DNA of 64,000 nt. Source: Radiobacillus deserti (GTDB taxonomy: Bacteria; Bacillota; Bacilli; Bacillales; Amphibacillaceae). The position numbers and the translations under genes were made by a program. This document shows positions 8,188 through 17,476 of the stretch, piece after piece (the stretch's first letter is position 1; every line of letters begins with the position of its first letter). The stretch spans positions 2,666,001 to 2,730,000 of the forward strand of contig NZ_CP041666.1 of the NCBI RefSeq assembly GCF_007301515.1, read 5' to 3'. Under the pieces are notes generated by a model that was given only the letters and a program-made list of their open reading frames with translations, had not been told where the DNA came from and searched no databases.

Positions 8188-9138
8188 TTACCCTTTTACT
8201 TTTATCTCATCTAGAAGATGCTCGACGTAAGCTTGTGCAGCCTGTGCAGCAATACTTCCATCACCAGTTGCTGTCACGATCTGACGAAGCTCTTTTGCGC
8301 GGATATCTCCAGCTGCAAAAACGCCAGGTACGTTCGTTTCCATACTTTCATTCGTCGGAATATATCCCTCTTCATTAGTAATTCCTAGCGATTTAAACGG
8401 CTCACTTAATGGAACCATTCCCACGTAGATAAAGACACCTTGTGCTTCTTTATCATATACTTCACCTGTTTTTTTGTTTTTCAAGGTAACGCTGGACACC
8501 TTGTTGTTTTCTCCATTGATGGTTTCCACAACGGTATCCCACACAAACTCAATTTTGTCATTGTCAAATGCACGTTGTTGTAAAATCTTTTGGGCACGTA
8601 GCTCATCGCGACGGTGTACAATCGTTACTTTACTAGCAAAGCGAGTTAAATATACGCCTTCTTCCACGGCAGAATCTCCTCCACCAACGACGATCAATTC
8701 TCTTTCTTTAAAGAAAGCACCGTCACAAACCGCACAATAGGAAACACCACGGCCACCATACTCTTCTTCACCAGGAACCCCTACTTTTTTGTATTGAGCA
8801 CCCGTTGCAATGATTAATGCTCTTGTTTTATATTCTTTATTTCCTGCAACAACTGTTTTAAATTCTTTTCCATCAATAACTTCTTTGATATCTCCATATG
8901 CATATTCCGCACCAAATTTTTTAGAGTGCTCAAACATCTTAGTTGATAAGTCTGGTCCAAGAATATGATCATAGCCAGGATAGTTTTCTACATCCTCGGT
9001 GTTTGCCATTTGGCCACCAGGAATTCCGCGTTCTAGCATTAACGTATCTAAATCTGCACGTGATGTATATACCGCAGCTGTCATTCCAGCTGGTCCAGCA
9101 CCTGCAATAATTACATCATATATTTTATCTTCGGCCAT
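8188..9138 (-). CDS. trxB: Thioredoxin-disulfide reductase
   Basis: 316 residues. A cytoplasmic FAD/NADPH enzyme that reduces thioredoxin. FAD-binding GAGPAG at 13-18, redox-active CAVC (Cys135 and Cys138), NADPH-binding VVGGGDSAVEEG and the C-terminal FAD motif VFAAGDIR are all present. Low-molecular-weight type. It is upstream of yvcI as in B. subtilis, but its own terminator ends the transcript. The 79-base gap to the preceding TPR gene leaves room for its own promoter. Confidence 0.98.
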   Translation of the reverse strand: MAEDKIYDVIIAGAGPAGMTAAVYTSRADLDTLMLERGIPGGQMANTEDVENYPGYDHILGPDLSTKMFEHSKKFGAEYAYGDIKEVIDGKEFKTVVAGNKEYKTRALIIATGAQYKKVGVPGEEEYGGRGVSYCAVCDGAFFKERELIVVGGGDSAVEEGVYLTRFASKVTIVHRRDELRAQKILQQRAFDNDKIEFVWDTVVETINGENNKVSSVTLKNKKTGEVYDKEAQGVFIYVGMVPLSEPFKSLGITNEEGYIPTNESMETNVPGVFAAGDIRAKELRQIVTATGDGSIAAQAAQAYVEHLLDEIKVKG

Positions 9139-9217
9139 GAATCATCAGCCCCCCTACTAAATTCAAGCCTATTATCTAATGAATAAGTCTTTGGGTCTAG
9201 TTATATGCTCATTCCTA

Positions 9218-10231
9218 TTATTCAGCATTCCACGGCTTCACGTTTTTATCCAAAAACGTAAATCGTTTGCATGCTTCTGCCCATAAGACGTTTGCTTTGT
9301 CTACTTCTCCGCAATGGTACGCTGCAACGCTGTACCATTTATAATATGAAACATGCCCCTGTAATTGTGATTTAGATAAAGCTCTAAATCGACTATATGC
9401 TTCTGCACAATAACCTGTACGGGCTAATGTAAAAGCAATCCGAAGCTTTTGTTGCTCATGAATTGGATATACATTTCTTATGACTTCAATGTGCTCATCT
9501 GCCATTTCCTGCTGTCCACTTTCATAATAGAAGATTGCAAGATTCGTATGTCCATATAAAGACTGTGGATTTTCTTCTAACCATTCTTTCTCCAGTCGAA
9601 AAGCTTCTCCTTGATCCCCGTCAAAAAACTTCGCAAACGCGTATTCATGCTTCGCGGACACATGAGTAGGAAATAAGGTCATTAATTCATCCAAAAGTGG
9701 AAGCGCAATATCCCATTCTTCCCTTTCCAAATGATAAAAGACGGTTTCCTGATAAATTAAAAGCTCATCTTCTTCCTCGTAAGCCCAATCATCATCGTCC
9801 TCTTCTTCATCCAAATCCATCAAATCAAGTAACGTTTCTGCTTCTTCCTTAAATTCTCCATCTACGTTCTTTTCTAAGTAAGTTTCCGCAAAGCGCTTTG
9901 CGTCTTGAAACAATCCGAGATGAGCATAATTATTTGCTATTAAGTAATAGCAATCTATATAATGTTCTCCGTGTTCTGAGACCACTTCTGTTAATAGTTG
10001 ATTTGCTTTATGAAATTGACCAATTTCCGTATAGACAATCGATAATTGACATTGGTATAACGCTTCTTTTGGCGTTTGCTCTATGGCCTTTTTCAACCAC
10101 TTTATGGCCAACTCAAATTTCCTCTTCTGGAAAGCTTCTACCCCTTTTGTAAAGTAGAAATCACCTTCTGGAATGAAAGGGATGACCTTGTCTTTATACA
10201 TGTTCTCTGTTATCACTGTTGAAGTATTCAC
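9218..10231 (-). CDS. TPR-repeat protein (YvcD-like)
   Basis: 337 residues, no signal peptide or membrane segment, so cytoplasmic. Tetratricopeptide units are visible around residues 25-125 (AFQKRKFELAIKWLKKAIEQTP, IYTEIGQFHKANQLL, ANNYAHLGLFQDAKRFAETYL) and again at 170-300. A very acidic linker (DLDEEEDDDDWAYEEEDE) lies near residue 140. It should be a protein-interaction scaffold; the partner is unknown. The start is GTG with AGGAGGGG just upstream. Its place before trxB matches yvcD of B. subtilis. Confidence 0.85.
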   Translation of the reverse strand: MNTSTVITENMYKDKVIPFIPEGDFYFTKGVEAFQKRKFELAIKWLKKAIEQTPKEALYQCQLSIVYTEIGQFHKANQLLTEVVSEHGEHYIDCYYLIANNYAHLGLFQDAKRFAETYLEKNVDGEFKEEAETLLDLMDLDEEEDDDDWAYEEEDELLIYQETVFYHLEREEWDIALPLLDELMTLFPTHVSAKHEYAFAKFFDGDQGEAFRLEKEWLEENPQSLYGHTNLAIFYYESGQQEMADEHIEVIRNVYPIHEQQKLRIAFTLARTGYCAEAYSRFRALSKSQLQGHVSYYKWYSVAAYHCGEVDKANVLWAEACKRFTFLDKNVKPWNAE

Positions 10232-10616
10232 GGTCTCCCCTCCTTCTTATACCGCTTCTATTTGTGTGTACCGTTTGAAGTATATCACATTTAAGATTTT
10301 TATTATATAGCTAAACGCGATGAACCCACCTTTCTTAACGCTTTCTTTAAGATTGAATAATGTAAAAACGACTTGGTTGCCATTCGGCATCTAGCTACCT
10401 AACGAAAGTTGAAACATAAAAGATTGAAAGTGCCATAATAAATGGTTTTCCTTACTTGATCGGAGGCGGGAATTAAGACGTACATCCATAGTTGTAAAAA
10501 CTCATACATAAAACAGCAAGATAAAATGGATATTTATGTTAAAATAATAATGTGTATTATACTAAACTAACTTACAACTCAGGAAATAGGAAATCGAAAG
10601 GAAAGATTCCATATTA
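10232..10616. other. Intergenic region with no recognised gene
   Basis: 385 bases between the TPR gene and a divergent small membrane gene. I see no ORF, terminator or riboswitch pattern I can name. It must hold promoters for both flanking genes, but no convincing -35/-10 pair stands out. Confidence 0.5.
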
Positions 10617-11017
10617 ATGCAAAAATAAGCAACACTGTAGGGACTATATTATTCGTATTGGGATATGTTACAGGAGGGATAGCATTCGGATATAAAACAC
10701 TGATATTATCGGACATTCCCGTTTCTTTTACAACTGCAGAAGCTCTCATAGCACAAATCCTATTTTTTATTGCAAGTGGCGTGTTATTGATTGCGTTACT
10801 ATCCTTCCAGACCAGGATAGGACTAGGGATAACAATATGGGTTCTAACATTTACACTTCTATTTAATAGTCAAGTTATTAGAAGTGAGATGTGGGAAGCA
10901 GGTACTAACTCTTCTGCTGAACAACTACAATTGAGCCCAGTGTTACATGTAAGTCTTCTTTTACTAGTTAACGTCTATTTATTCATCATAAACCGGAAAA
11001 GCACGCAAGAACTTTAA
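10617..11017 (+). pseudogene. Small membrane protein with an apparent one-base deletion at its start
   Basis: From TTG at 10658 the frame gives a 119-residue protein with four hydrophobic segments and no recognised domain. No ribosome site precedes that TTG. Upstream the same frame stays open and reads KISNTVGTILFVLGYVTGG, a good N-terminal membrane helix, but has no start codon. The ATG at 10617 is one base out of frame: it reads MQK then stop. Adding one A to the A5 run at 10621-10625 would give MQKISNTVGTILFVLG and a 133-residue protein. Either a real frameshift, a sequencing error, or use of a rare start such as ATT at 10613. Function unknown. Confidence 0.6.
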
Positions 11018-11145
11018 AGCAAGAAAATGGATAAAACACCTGTTTGTTAAACTATTTATCTAACAGAACGGTTAGAGGTGGATAAAGATATATTAAATTA
11101 TCTTTTTACATTATAAACAAGTTAAACCTAAAAGGGGGAGTATCT

Positions 11146-12063
11146 ATGAACATCGTTATTTTAGGAGCAGGTGCTTTGGGGGCTTATTTTGGAGCACGTT
11201 GGCAGGAAGCCGGACAACATGTCACGTATCTTGTCCGATCCAAAAGGGCACAACAGCTGCGAGAGCACGGATTACATATTCATAGTGTACAAGGCGACTA
11301 CGAGGTAACAAACCTACAGTTTGTGGAGAGCGCTGAAGATATTTCAACTGCTGACCTTGTCTTACTTGCTGTCAAAGGATATCATCTTCCAACGACTTAT
11401 TCCGCGTTAGATGTTCTCGTCGAGAAGGGGGCTAAAGTTTTACCTATATTAAATGGCAACGAGCATTTTGAAATGTTACAGACGCGCTACGGAACCGAAA
11501 ACGTGCTCGGTGGCTTAGCTTTTATTATTGCTACTTTAGATAAAAATGGCCATGTCGTCCATACGAGTAAAGCACACGATATGGTATTCGGTGCACTTCA
11601 TCCAAGTCAAAACGAATTATGCGCTACCTTGCAAAAAATTTCGGAATCGGCGAACTTTAAAAGTACGTGGAGCGATGATATTGAAGAAGCTATCTGGAAT
11701 AAATATATGTTCATTCATGCTTTCTCCGGAATTACGACAGCAAGCAATTTACCTATCGGACCCATTAGTGAGCAAGAAGCCACGATAAAAATTGCTTATA
11801 AGCTGTTAGAAGAAATGAAAGACCTTGCCAAGGCTTCGGGTGTTTCGATTACAGAAAAGCATGTGAAGGATGGATTTGACAAGCTTCATCAGTTCCATCC
11901 AGAAGCAACCTCTTCTATGCATCAAGATCGGCGTAAGGGGCTGCAGCTTGAAGTCGAACATATTCATGGTGGTGCACTGCGACAAGCGAAGAAGCTTGGA
12001 CTAACGCTTCCTTATACGGAGACGATTTATGGAATCATTAAGCCTTTTGATGTCCGGTCCTAA
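11146..12063 (+). CDS. panE: 2-dehydropantoate 2-reductase family protein (PanE/ApbA)
   Basis: 305 residues. An NADPH-dependent oxidoreductase that in pantothenate synthesis reduces ketopantoate to pantoate. The N-terminal Rossmann motif GAGALGAYFGARW, the lysine region LLAVKGYHLPTT, and the C-terminal ketopantoate reductase domain (WNKYMFIHAFSGITT with the conserved Lys, then STSSMHQDRRKGLQLEVEHI-like sequence) are present. AAGGGGGAG precedes the ATG. Genomes often carry several paralogues, so this copy may not be the pantothenate enzyme. A shared terminator follows. Confidence 0.85.
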   Translation: MNIVILGAGALGAYFGARWQEAGQHVTYLVRSKRAQQLREHGLHIHSVQGDYEVTNLQFVESAEDISTADLVLLAVKGYHLPTTYSALDVLVEKGAKVLPILNGNEHFEMLQTRYGTENVLGGLAFIIATLDKNGHVVHTSKAHDMVFGALHPSQNELCATLQKISESANFKSTWSDDIEEAIWNKYMFIHAFSGITTASNLPIGPISEQEATIKIAYKLLEEMKDLAKASGVSITEKHVKDGFDKLHQFHPEATSSMHQDRRKGLQLEVEHIHGGALRQAKKLGLTLPYTETIYGIIKPFDVRS

Positions 12064-12069
12064 CGAATT

Positions 12070-12115
12070 AAAAAAGTTGACTCTTTTCCTCTCGGAAATG
12101 AAGTCAACTTTTTTC
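12070..12115. terminator. Bidirectional terminator between panE and yvoF
   Basis: AAAAAAGTTGACT pairs with AGTCAACTTTTTT across an ~18-base loop. Genes converge here, and both sides have the A/T tracts needed for a two-way terminator. Confidence 0.85.
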
Positions 12116-12645
12116 TAATCATCCTGCAAAAACGAATCTTCCCTCATCCGCTTTTCCATCTCTTCCTTGGAGTAAATCACTCGCATTGGATTTCCGCCGA
12201 CAAAAGCACCTGCAGGAACATCTTTATGTACGAGGGTGCCAGCAGAAACGATTGCTCCATCCCCTATACGCACTCCAGGTAAGATGGTCGTATTTGCACC
12301 GACCATGACATTATTTCCAATTGTCACTGTGCCAAGACGATATTCTTTAATCAAATATTCATGCGCAAGGATTGTTGTATTATAGCCAATTACAGAGTTC
12401 TTTCCGACTGAAATTTTTTCTGGAAACATAACATCTAGCATGACCATCAAAGCAAACGCGGTATGCTCTCCAACCTTCATTCGCAGGAATGTTCGATACA
12501 GCCAGTTTTTCATCGACAAAAATGGTGTGTAACGTGCAAGTTGAATCACGATAAAGTTTTTGACCACTTTTAAAAAAGGAACGGTCTTATAAACGTGCCA
12601 TAACGAATTATTTTCTTTTACTCGATATCGTTCCGTTCGACGCAT
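12115..12645 (-). CDS. yvoF: Hexapeptide-repeat acyltransferase (YvoF-like)
   Basis: 176 residues. A left-handed beta-helix is indicated by repeats such as ISVGKNSVIGYNTTI, GTVTIGNNVMVGANTTILPGVRIGDGAIVSAGTLVHKDVPAGAFVGGNP, as in the O-acetyltransferases of the LacA/CysE type. The N-terminal ~60 residues are basic and may lie at the membrane. The acceptor is unknown. Last gene of the hprK-lgt-yvoD-ppaX-yvoF operon, 4 bases after ppaX, in the same order as B. subtilis. Confidence 0.88.
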   Translation of the reverse strand: MRRTERYRVKENNSLWHVYKTVPFLKVVKNFIVIQLARYTPFLSMKNWLYRTFLRMKVGEHTAFALMVMLDVMFPEKISVGKNSVIGYNTTILAHEYLIKEYRLGTVTIGNNVMVGANTTILPGVRIGDGAIVSAGTLVHKDVPAGAFVGGNPMRVIYSKEEMEKRMREDSFLQDD

Positions 12646-12649
12646 TCCT

Positions 12650-13288
12650 TCACGCTCCTACGATTTGCAAAAGATCCTTCATTTCCTCTAGCATAAAGTC
12701 CGGTTTATGAGCTTCCAAAGAAGCTCTCCCTTTGATGGACCAGGCAACCCCTGCGGTCTTAGTCCCAGCATTCTTTCCCGCTTCTATGTCATGATAATTA
12801 TCACCAACCATAATGGTTTCCGAAGCAGTAGCTCCTAGCTTAGTTAATGCTTTGATGATTGGTTCTGGATGTGGCTTCGCATGCTGGACATCATCTAACC
12901 CAACTAAAACATCCATGTACGAATCAATTCCAGTCAACTTTAATCCTTTCCAAGCGGTTGCATTTATTTTTGTCGTCACGACTCCTAACTTAAAGCCTTT
13001 TTCCTTCAACTGCTTCAGCGTATTTGCTACGGTAGGATAAATGACCACATAGTCATCATGATTCGCTAAGTTATGTTCCCGATATGTCTTAAACATTTCC
13101 TCGACTTTGTCAGGATTGACAAGCTGAAAACTATCCTTTAATGGAGGACCAATAAAGGATAAAATTTCCTCACGATCATACGCTCGATCTCCGTGCTGAA
13201 GCAACGTATGTTGAAAGGATGCGATGATTAATTCGTTTGTATCGATTAATGTTCCATCTAAATCAAAGAGAATGGTAGTGATGTTCAT
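12650..13288 (-). CDS. ppaX: Pyrophosphatase PpaX (HAD family)
   Basis: 212 residues from the ATG at 13288, chosen because AGAAAGGA lies upstream and the protein then begins with the HAD motif (ILFDLDGTLIDT, nucleophile Asp9, acid Asp11). Motif III/IV GVVTTKIN and MVGDNYHDIEAG complete the active site. PpaX hydrolyses the pyrophosphate released when HprK dephosphorylates Ser-P HPr by phosphorolysis, which explains its place in the hprK operon. Its start overlaps the end of yvoD by 26 bases. Confidence 0.93.
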   Translation of the reverse strand: MNITTILFDLDGTLIDTNELIIASFQHTLLQHGDRAYDREEILSFIGPPLKDSFQLVNPDKVEEMFKTYREHNLANHDDYVVIYPTVANTLKQLKEKGFKLGVVTTKINATAWKGLKLTGIDSYMDVLVGLDDVQHAKPHPEPIIKALTKLGATASETIMVGDNYHDIEAGKNAGTKTAGVAWSIKGRASLEAHKPDFMLEEMKDLLQIVGA

Positions 13289-14222
13289 GAACTGGTTCCT
13301 TTCTAGCCGATGACTCATATTTCTTCCAAATCCACGCAATAAGAGCGGTTAAAAGAATGGCAGTTACCAACCGGATGAATAAAAGGGGTAATACTGGAAT
13401 ACCTAAAGGGATAAAAACGACTGTATCCTCAATTACTGCGTGACAGGAGACGAGAAATATAAGAGCAAGCGTCATATCCTTCCGTGACACTCCATCTTCC
13501 TTCACTGCTTGAATCATCAGTCCCGCTCCATATGCGAGGCCGAGTGTTAATCCTGCTGCTAATGTCATCGAGGTATTTTTATTCATTCCTAAAAATTTCG
13601 TAAATGGAGTCAGCTGTTTTGACACACTCTCCATCCACCCAAGTTCACGGAAAAACTGCATAGCAACCATTAATGGAATCACAATTACTGCTAGCTGAAC
13701 AATCCCCATAAATGCGGTCTGAAGACCATCTACTCCGATGGCCAGCCAACCTTCTGGTACAGCGTCACCTTTTGAAATAAATCCATATTGTGCTGCCTCA
13801 CCGCCACCATTCCAAAACAAATGGATCAACGAAGCTGACACAAATGCGAGCATGATTCTGACCCCAATCACAATCCACCATTTCACTCCAACCTTACTAG
13901 CAACCGTTGATTCGATAATAAGGTTGTGGCAAAACGACAGCATAATGGCCATAATAAATACTTCTTTCACAGAAAACTCGAACGACACAATCGCCCCGAT
14001 TCCTGCGTATAAATTTAGCAGGTTTCCGAGAACAATTGGCACAGCCGCTTCACCTGGTAAACCGATCAGTTTCATGAATGGCGTTAAAAAATCAATTATC
14101 CATTGAAGCACTGGCGTGTGCTCAAGGATGGATACGATAAGTGTAACGGGAAAGATAACTTTACCTAATGTCCATGTTAAGTCTAAGCCAGCCTTAAGTC
14201 CTCTTTTCCAGATTTGACCCAA
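13263..14222 (-). CDS. yvoD: Nucleoside-recognition (Gate) domain membrane protein YvoD
   Basis: 319 residues with about eight hydrophobic segments. Contains two Gate-like halves (LLNLYAGIGAIVSFEFS with MLSFCHNLIIESTV, and GLTLGLAYGAGLMIQAV with LVSCHAVIEDTVVFIPLG), the pattern of the nucleoside-recognition/SpmA-like family. Its transported or recognised ligand is not known. It lies between lgt (12-base gap) and ppaX (overlap), so it is translationally tied to the hprK operon. Confidence 0.88.
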   Translation of the reverse strand: MGQIWKRGLKAGLDLTWTLGKVIFPVTLIVSILEHTPVLQWIIDFLTPFMKLIGLPGEAAVPIVLGNLLNLYAGIGAIVSFEFSVKEVFIMAIMLSFCHNLIIESTVASKVGVKWWIVIGVRIMLAFVSASLIHLFWNGGGEAAQYGFISKGDAVPEGWLAIGVDGLQTAFMGIVQLAVIVIPLMVAMQFFRELGWMESVSKQLTPFTKFLGMNKNTSMTLAAGLTLGLAYGAGLMIQAVKEDGVSRKDMTLALIFLVSCHAVIEDTVVFIPLGIPVLPLLFIRLVTAILLTALIAWIWKKYESSARKEPVHEHHYHSL

Positions 14223-14234
14223 TTCAATATCCTC

Positions 14235-15065
14235 CTATCCCACTTTTTTGCCATTATATTTTTTATTCGCAAGACCAGTCTTACGACGATACACGATAAG
14301 AGCGATACCTAGAACAATCAGTAAAATCGAAATAAGCTGAGCTGCTCTTAATTGTCCTACGACATACAAGCTATCTGTACGCATTCCTTCTATAAAGAAA
14401 CGTCCAACAGAATAAGCCATCATGTAACTAATGAAAACCTCTCCGCGTCTTGGATTTTTGCGACGGAACCAAAGTAGGAAGCCTAAGACAAGTAGGTTCC
14501 ATACGGATTCATATAAGAAGGTTGGATGGTACATCACACCATCTATACACATTTGATTCGTAATAAAATCAGGTAAATATTGCATAAAGTTGTTATAGTA
14601 CGCTTCACTAACGGGACCACCATGTGCTTCCTGGTTCATGAAGTTTCCCCATCTTCCAATCGCTTGCCCTAAGATAAGACTCGGTGCTGCAATATCTGCA
14701 AGCTGCCAGAAGGACATCTTTTTAACACGAGCAAATATAACTGCTGTTAAGACAGACCCAATAAGAGCACCATGAATGGCGATGCCACCTTGCCAAATGG
14801 CAAAGACATCCCACCAAGTACCACCTGCATATTGCTCCCATTCAAAAATAACATAATAAATGCGTGCAAAAATAATCGCAATTGGTATCGCAAACACAAC
14901 TAAATCAACAAATACATCTTTTTTAAGTCCTAATCGATCGGATTCTCTCGTCGCAAGCCAGAGTCCTAAAAAGGCTCCCGTCGCAATGATAACCCCGTAC
15001 CAATAAACGGTGAACGGGCCAAGCTCTAAGAAAACCCGACTTAGTGATGGTTCACTACAAGTCAA
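14235..15065 (-). CDS. lgt: Prolipoprotein diacylglyceryl transferase
   Basis: 276 residues. An integral membrane enzyme that moves diacylglyceryl from phosphatidylglycerol to the lipobox cysteine of prelipoproteins. The Lgt signature GRWGNFMNQEAHGG is present, as are the N-terminal PFTVYWYGVI, GGIAIHGALIG and the C-terminal GRFFIEGMRTDSL. About seven membrane segments. It starts 20 bases after hprK, as in most Bacillales. At least two lipoproteins or signal-anchored proteins in the window could be clients. Confidence 0.97.
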   Translation of the reverse strand: MTCSEPSLSRVFLELGPFTVYWYGVIIATGAFLGLWLATRESDRLGLKKDVFVDLVVFAIPIAIIFARIYYVIFEWEQYAGGTWWDVFAIWQGGIAIHGALIGSVLTAVIFARVKKMSFWQLADIAAPSLILGQAIGRWGNFMNQEAHGGPVSEAYYNNFMQYLPDFITNQMCIDGVMYHPTFLYESVWNLLVLGFLLWFRRKNPRRGEVFISYMMAYSVGRFFIEGMRTDSLYVVGQLRAAQLISILLIVLGIALIVYRRKTGLANKKYNGKKVG

Positions 15066-15085
15066 CGTATTCCCTCCTAGTCGAA

Positions 15086-16012
15086 CTATTCTTTTCCATG
15101 TTCAATCATACTGGTTAATCGTTCTGAAAATTCCTCTGCTGCGTTAACCCCCATTCTCTTCAAACGGAAATTCATAGCGGCCACTTCGATAATAACTGCT
15201 AAGTTTCTTCCTGGGCGAACAGGTAGTGTTGCTTTCGGAATGCTTACATCCATAATCTTAACGGTTTCTTCTTCTAGGCCAAGACGATCATATTGCTTCT
15301 TTTGGTCCCAAAGCTCCAAATTTATAATTAATGATATCTTTTTATAGCTTCGTACCGAACCCGCACCGAACAATGTCATCACGTTAATAATACCTAGCCC
15401 ACGAATTTCTAATAGGTGCTCAATAAGTGGAGGCGAGCTCCCAATTAAACGGTCATAGTCTTCTTGACGAATCTCTACACTATCATCGGCAACAAGGCGG
15501 TGTCCGCGCTTTACAAGCTCCAAGGCTGTTTCACTTTTCCCAACCCCGCTTTTTCCAGTAATGAGCACACCGATTCCATATATATCAACCAATACACCGT
15601 GAATCGCAGTAAATGGTGCGAATTTAGCCTCCAAGTAATTCGTCAAGCGACTTGTTACTCGAGTCGTTTTGTGTGGAGAGCGCAGTAATGGCACGCCAGA
15701 TGTATTAGACACTTCAACTAGTACTTCTGGAATATCCATTCCTCTTGTAATCACAATGCCGGGTGTGATGTCCGTACATAGTTTGTTAGCACGATCTCTT
15801 TGTTCTTCTGGCTTTAATTCATTAAAATAGGTAAGCTCTGTCTTTCCTAATAACTGCAAACGGTCTTTCGGATAATATTTAAAATAACCAGTCATTTCAA
15901 TCCCTGGTCTGGAAATGTCACTTTTATAGATTTCTCGATGCACACCGTCTTTTCCAGCTACTAATTCTAAGTTGAAATTGTCCAGTAAATCCTGTGTACG
16001 AACTTTGACCAT
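15086..16012 (-). CDS. hprK: HPr kinase/phosphorylase
   Basis: 308 residues from the ATG at 16012, which has GGAGGGA upstream; a longer in-frame start exists but lacks support. HprK phosphorylates the regulatory serine of HPr and Crh with ATP or PPi and reverses it by phosphorolysis. Visible: catalytic His138, P-loop GKSGVGKS (153-160), LVADDSVEI, and the family motif LEIRGLGIINV. First gene of hprK-lgt-yvoD-ppaX-yvoF. With crh in the same window both partners of the carbon catabolite switch are present. Confidence 0.97.
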   Translation of the reverse strand: MVKVRTQDLLDNFNLELVAGKDGVHREIYKSDISRPGIEMTGYFKYYPKDRLQLLGKTELTYFNELKPEEQRDRANKLCTDITPGIVITRGMDIPEVLVEVSNTSGVPLLRSPHKTTRVTSRLTNYLEAKFAPFTAIHGVLVDIYGIGVLITGKSGVGKSETALELVKRGHRLVADDSVEIRQEDYDRLIGSSPPLIEHLLEIRGLGIINVMTLFGAGSVRSYKKISLIINLELWDQKKQYDRLGLEEETVKIMDVSIPKATLPVRPGRNLAVIIEVAAMNFRLKRMGVNAAEEFSERLTSMIEHGKE

Positions 16013-16215
16013 GATTATTCCCTCCATCTTGACTACGCTGTACATTACTGCTACCTATTGTAGCATGTTTGGCAAGCCTAGCATAACTCTATATAAGATG
16101 TCTTTCTTACCCTATTCTTCTCCTTTTCTAACCCGCTCAAAATAACGATCATCATCGTCTTGGTAGAATGGAGACGCCGAATCATTAGTTGAATCATAAT
16201 CGTATTCTCCTTCTA

Positions 16216-16698
16216 CTATCTTTCGTGCTCCGCTTGTCCTAAATCTAGCCACATCCCAAGTCGTGGAACAAGCTGGTGTGTAATGGTTGACGACCTTTTC
16301 ATAGAAGACACTTTCTGCTTATAATTAAATTTCAACTTCTCATTTTCTTGAGTCAGTGAAACGATTTTTGTATTTGCTATTCTCAATTCTACCTCTAATT
16401 CTTTTACCCTCTCGTTTAACCTAGCCAATGAATTCTTTTTCAACGGATCGGAGCGTTGTTTTTGATCCATTTGCTCCTGTTGAATGAGTTGTTCCTTCTG
16501 TTCGGTTAACGTTTTCAACGCCTGTCGAGCTTGAGCGGTAATAACAAACAGATTCGGAGCTAATTCTAGTAGCCAGTTATTCTCCTTTAATTGTTTTGTT
16601 TCGTCGTTGAATTGCTCTAATGTCCAGTTCATGGATTGGATGATATCGCGCTTTTGCATCGATCCATTTGAATGTAATAGATAAATTAGCTTATGCAT
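16216..16698 (-). CDS. Winged-helix plus coiled-coil protein, possibly frameshifted at its C-terminus
   Basis: 160 residues, not recognised. Residues 1-60 look like a small winged helix (HKLIYLLHSNGSMQKRDIIQSMNWTLEQFNDETKQLKENNWL by pattern); residues 75-135 form a charged coiled coil (LARLNERVKELEVELRIANTKIVSLTQENEKL). No membrane segment. After the stop, another frame continues to 16112 and encodes an acidic, protein-like tail (EGEYDYDSTNDSASPFYQDD and RYFERVRKGEE). One extra A in the A3 run (16221-16223 on the opposite strand) would fuse it to the ORF. The real gene may therefore be 16112-16698. It lies alone upstream of hprK and divergent from 16799. Confidence 0.6.
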   Translation of the reverse strand: MHKLIYLLHSNGSMQKRDIIQSMNWTLEQFNDETKQLKENNWLLELAPNLFVITAQARQALKTLTEQKEQLIQQEQMDQKQRSDPLKKNSLARLNERVKELEVELRIANTKIVSLTQENEKLKFNYKQKVSSMKRSSTITHQLVPRLGMWLDLGQAEHER

Positions 16699-16798
16699 GT
16701 TGGTGCTCCTTTTAAATTTTCTATCAACAAAAATTCCCTATTTTCACCAATTTACGTTAGAATAGGAATACGGAAACTATTACGAAGGGGATACATAT

Positions 16799-17476
16799 AT
16801 GTACAGAATTAAACCATTCCGAAATTTATTTCATCCATCGATCACTCTCTTTCAATTACAAAAAGCAGAAGTGGTTACACATATGTGGCGCAGTTATGCG
16901 TTAACGTGGTTCTTAACCTTTTTGCTTTTCCTGACTAGTAGCTACTTTGGAATCGGTACAGAATCCATTTCAGGACTTGTTGTCTCTCAATCTAGCGAGA
17001 CATTTGAAACTAGTAAACTATTTTTTCTCATTGGACGGATCGTTTTAAGTATTCTTTACCCAGCATTGTTTATCTTTTTAGGTGCTTGGCTTTTTTCGTT
17101 CATCCTGCACTTTCCATACAAAAAGGCAGTTGCAATTCAATTCAGTGTTTTTATGCTTACCTTAGTAGAAAAAGGTATTACCTATTTGACCTATGTGTTA
17201 TTTGACTTAAATCAAGTCAGTAATCCTTTTTCATTCGGTGTCATAAGTCAATTATACATAGAAATCCCATACTGGAATCACTTTTTTGCTTCGATTACTA
17301 TCTTTCAGCTTTTCCTATTAGGGATTCTCTATTATGTTCTTAGTCAATTTACGACGAAATCCAAAAGAGTAGTATTTATTAGCGTCTTACTATTCTTTGT
17401 GCTGCTATGGGTATTTACCGCTCTCATGGCGACGATCGAAATATCCGGGCTTATAGAAGGAGGAATTCTATCATGA
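16799..17476 (+). CDS. Polytopic membrane protein (possible Yip1-like)
   Basis: 225 residues with about five hydrophobic segments and a basic N-terminus (YRIKPFRNLFHPSITLF). I do not recognise a catalytic motif. The layout and its partner, a MacA/YknX-like adaptor whose ATG overlaps this stop codon (ATGA), suggest a YknW-like Yip1 protein, but the similarity is by architecture only. The start follows GAAGGGG at a suitable distance. Confidence 0.65.
   Translation: MYRIKPFRNLFHPSITLFQLQKAEVVTHMWRSYALTWFLTFLLFLTSSYFGIGTESISGLVVSQSSETFETSKLFFLIGRIVLSILYPALFIFLGAWLFSFILHFPYKKAVAIQFSVFMLTLVEKGITYLTYVLFDLNQVSNPFSFGVISQLYIEIPYWNHFFASITIFQLFLLGILYYVLSQFTTKSKRVVFISVLLFFVLLWVFTALMATIEISGLIEGGILS

Noticed and set aside
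10232..10616. A riboswitch before the small membrane gene
   Set aside because: Only weak short repeats were found; no consistent stem set.
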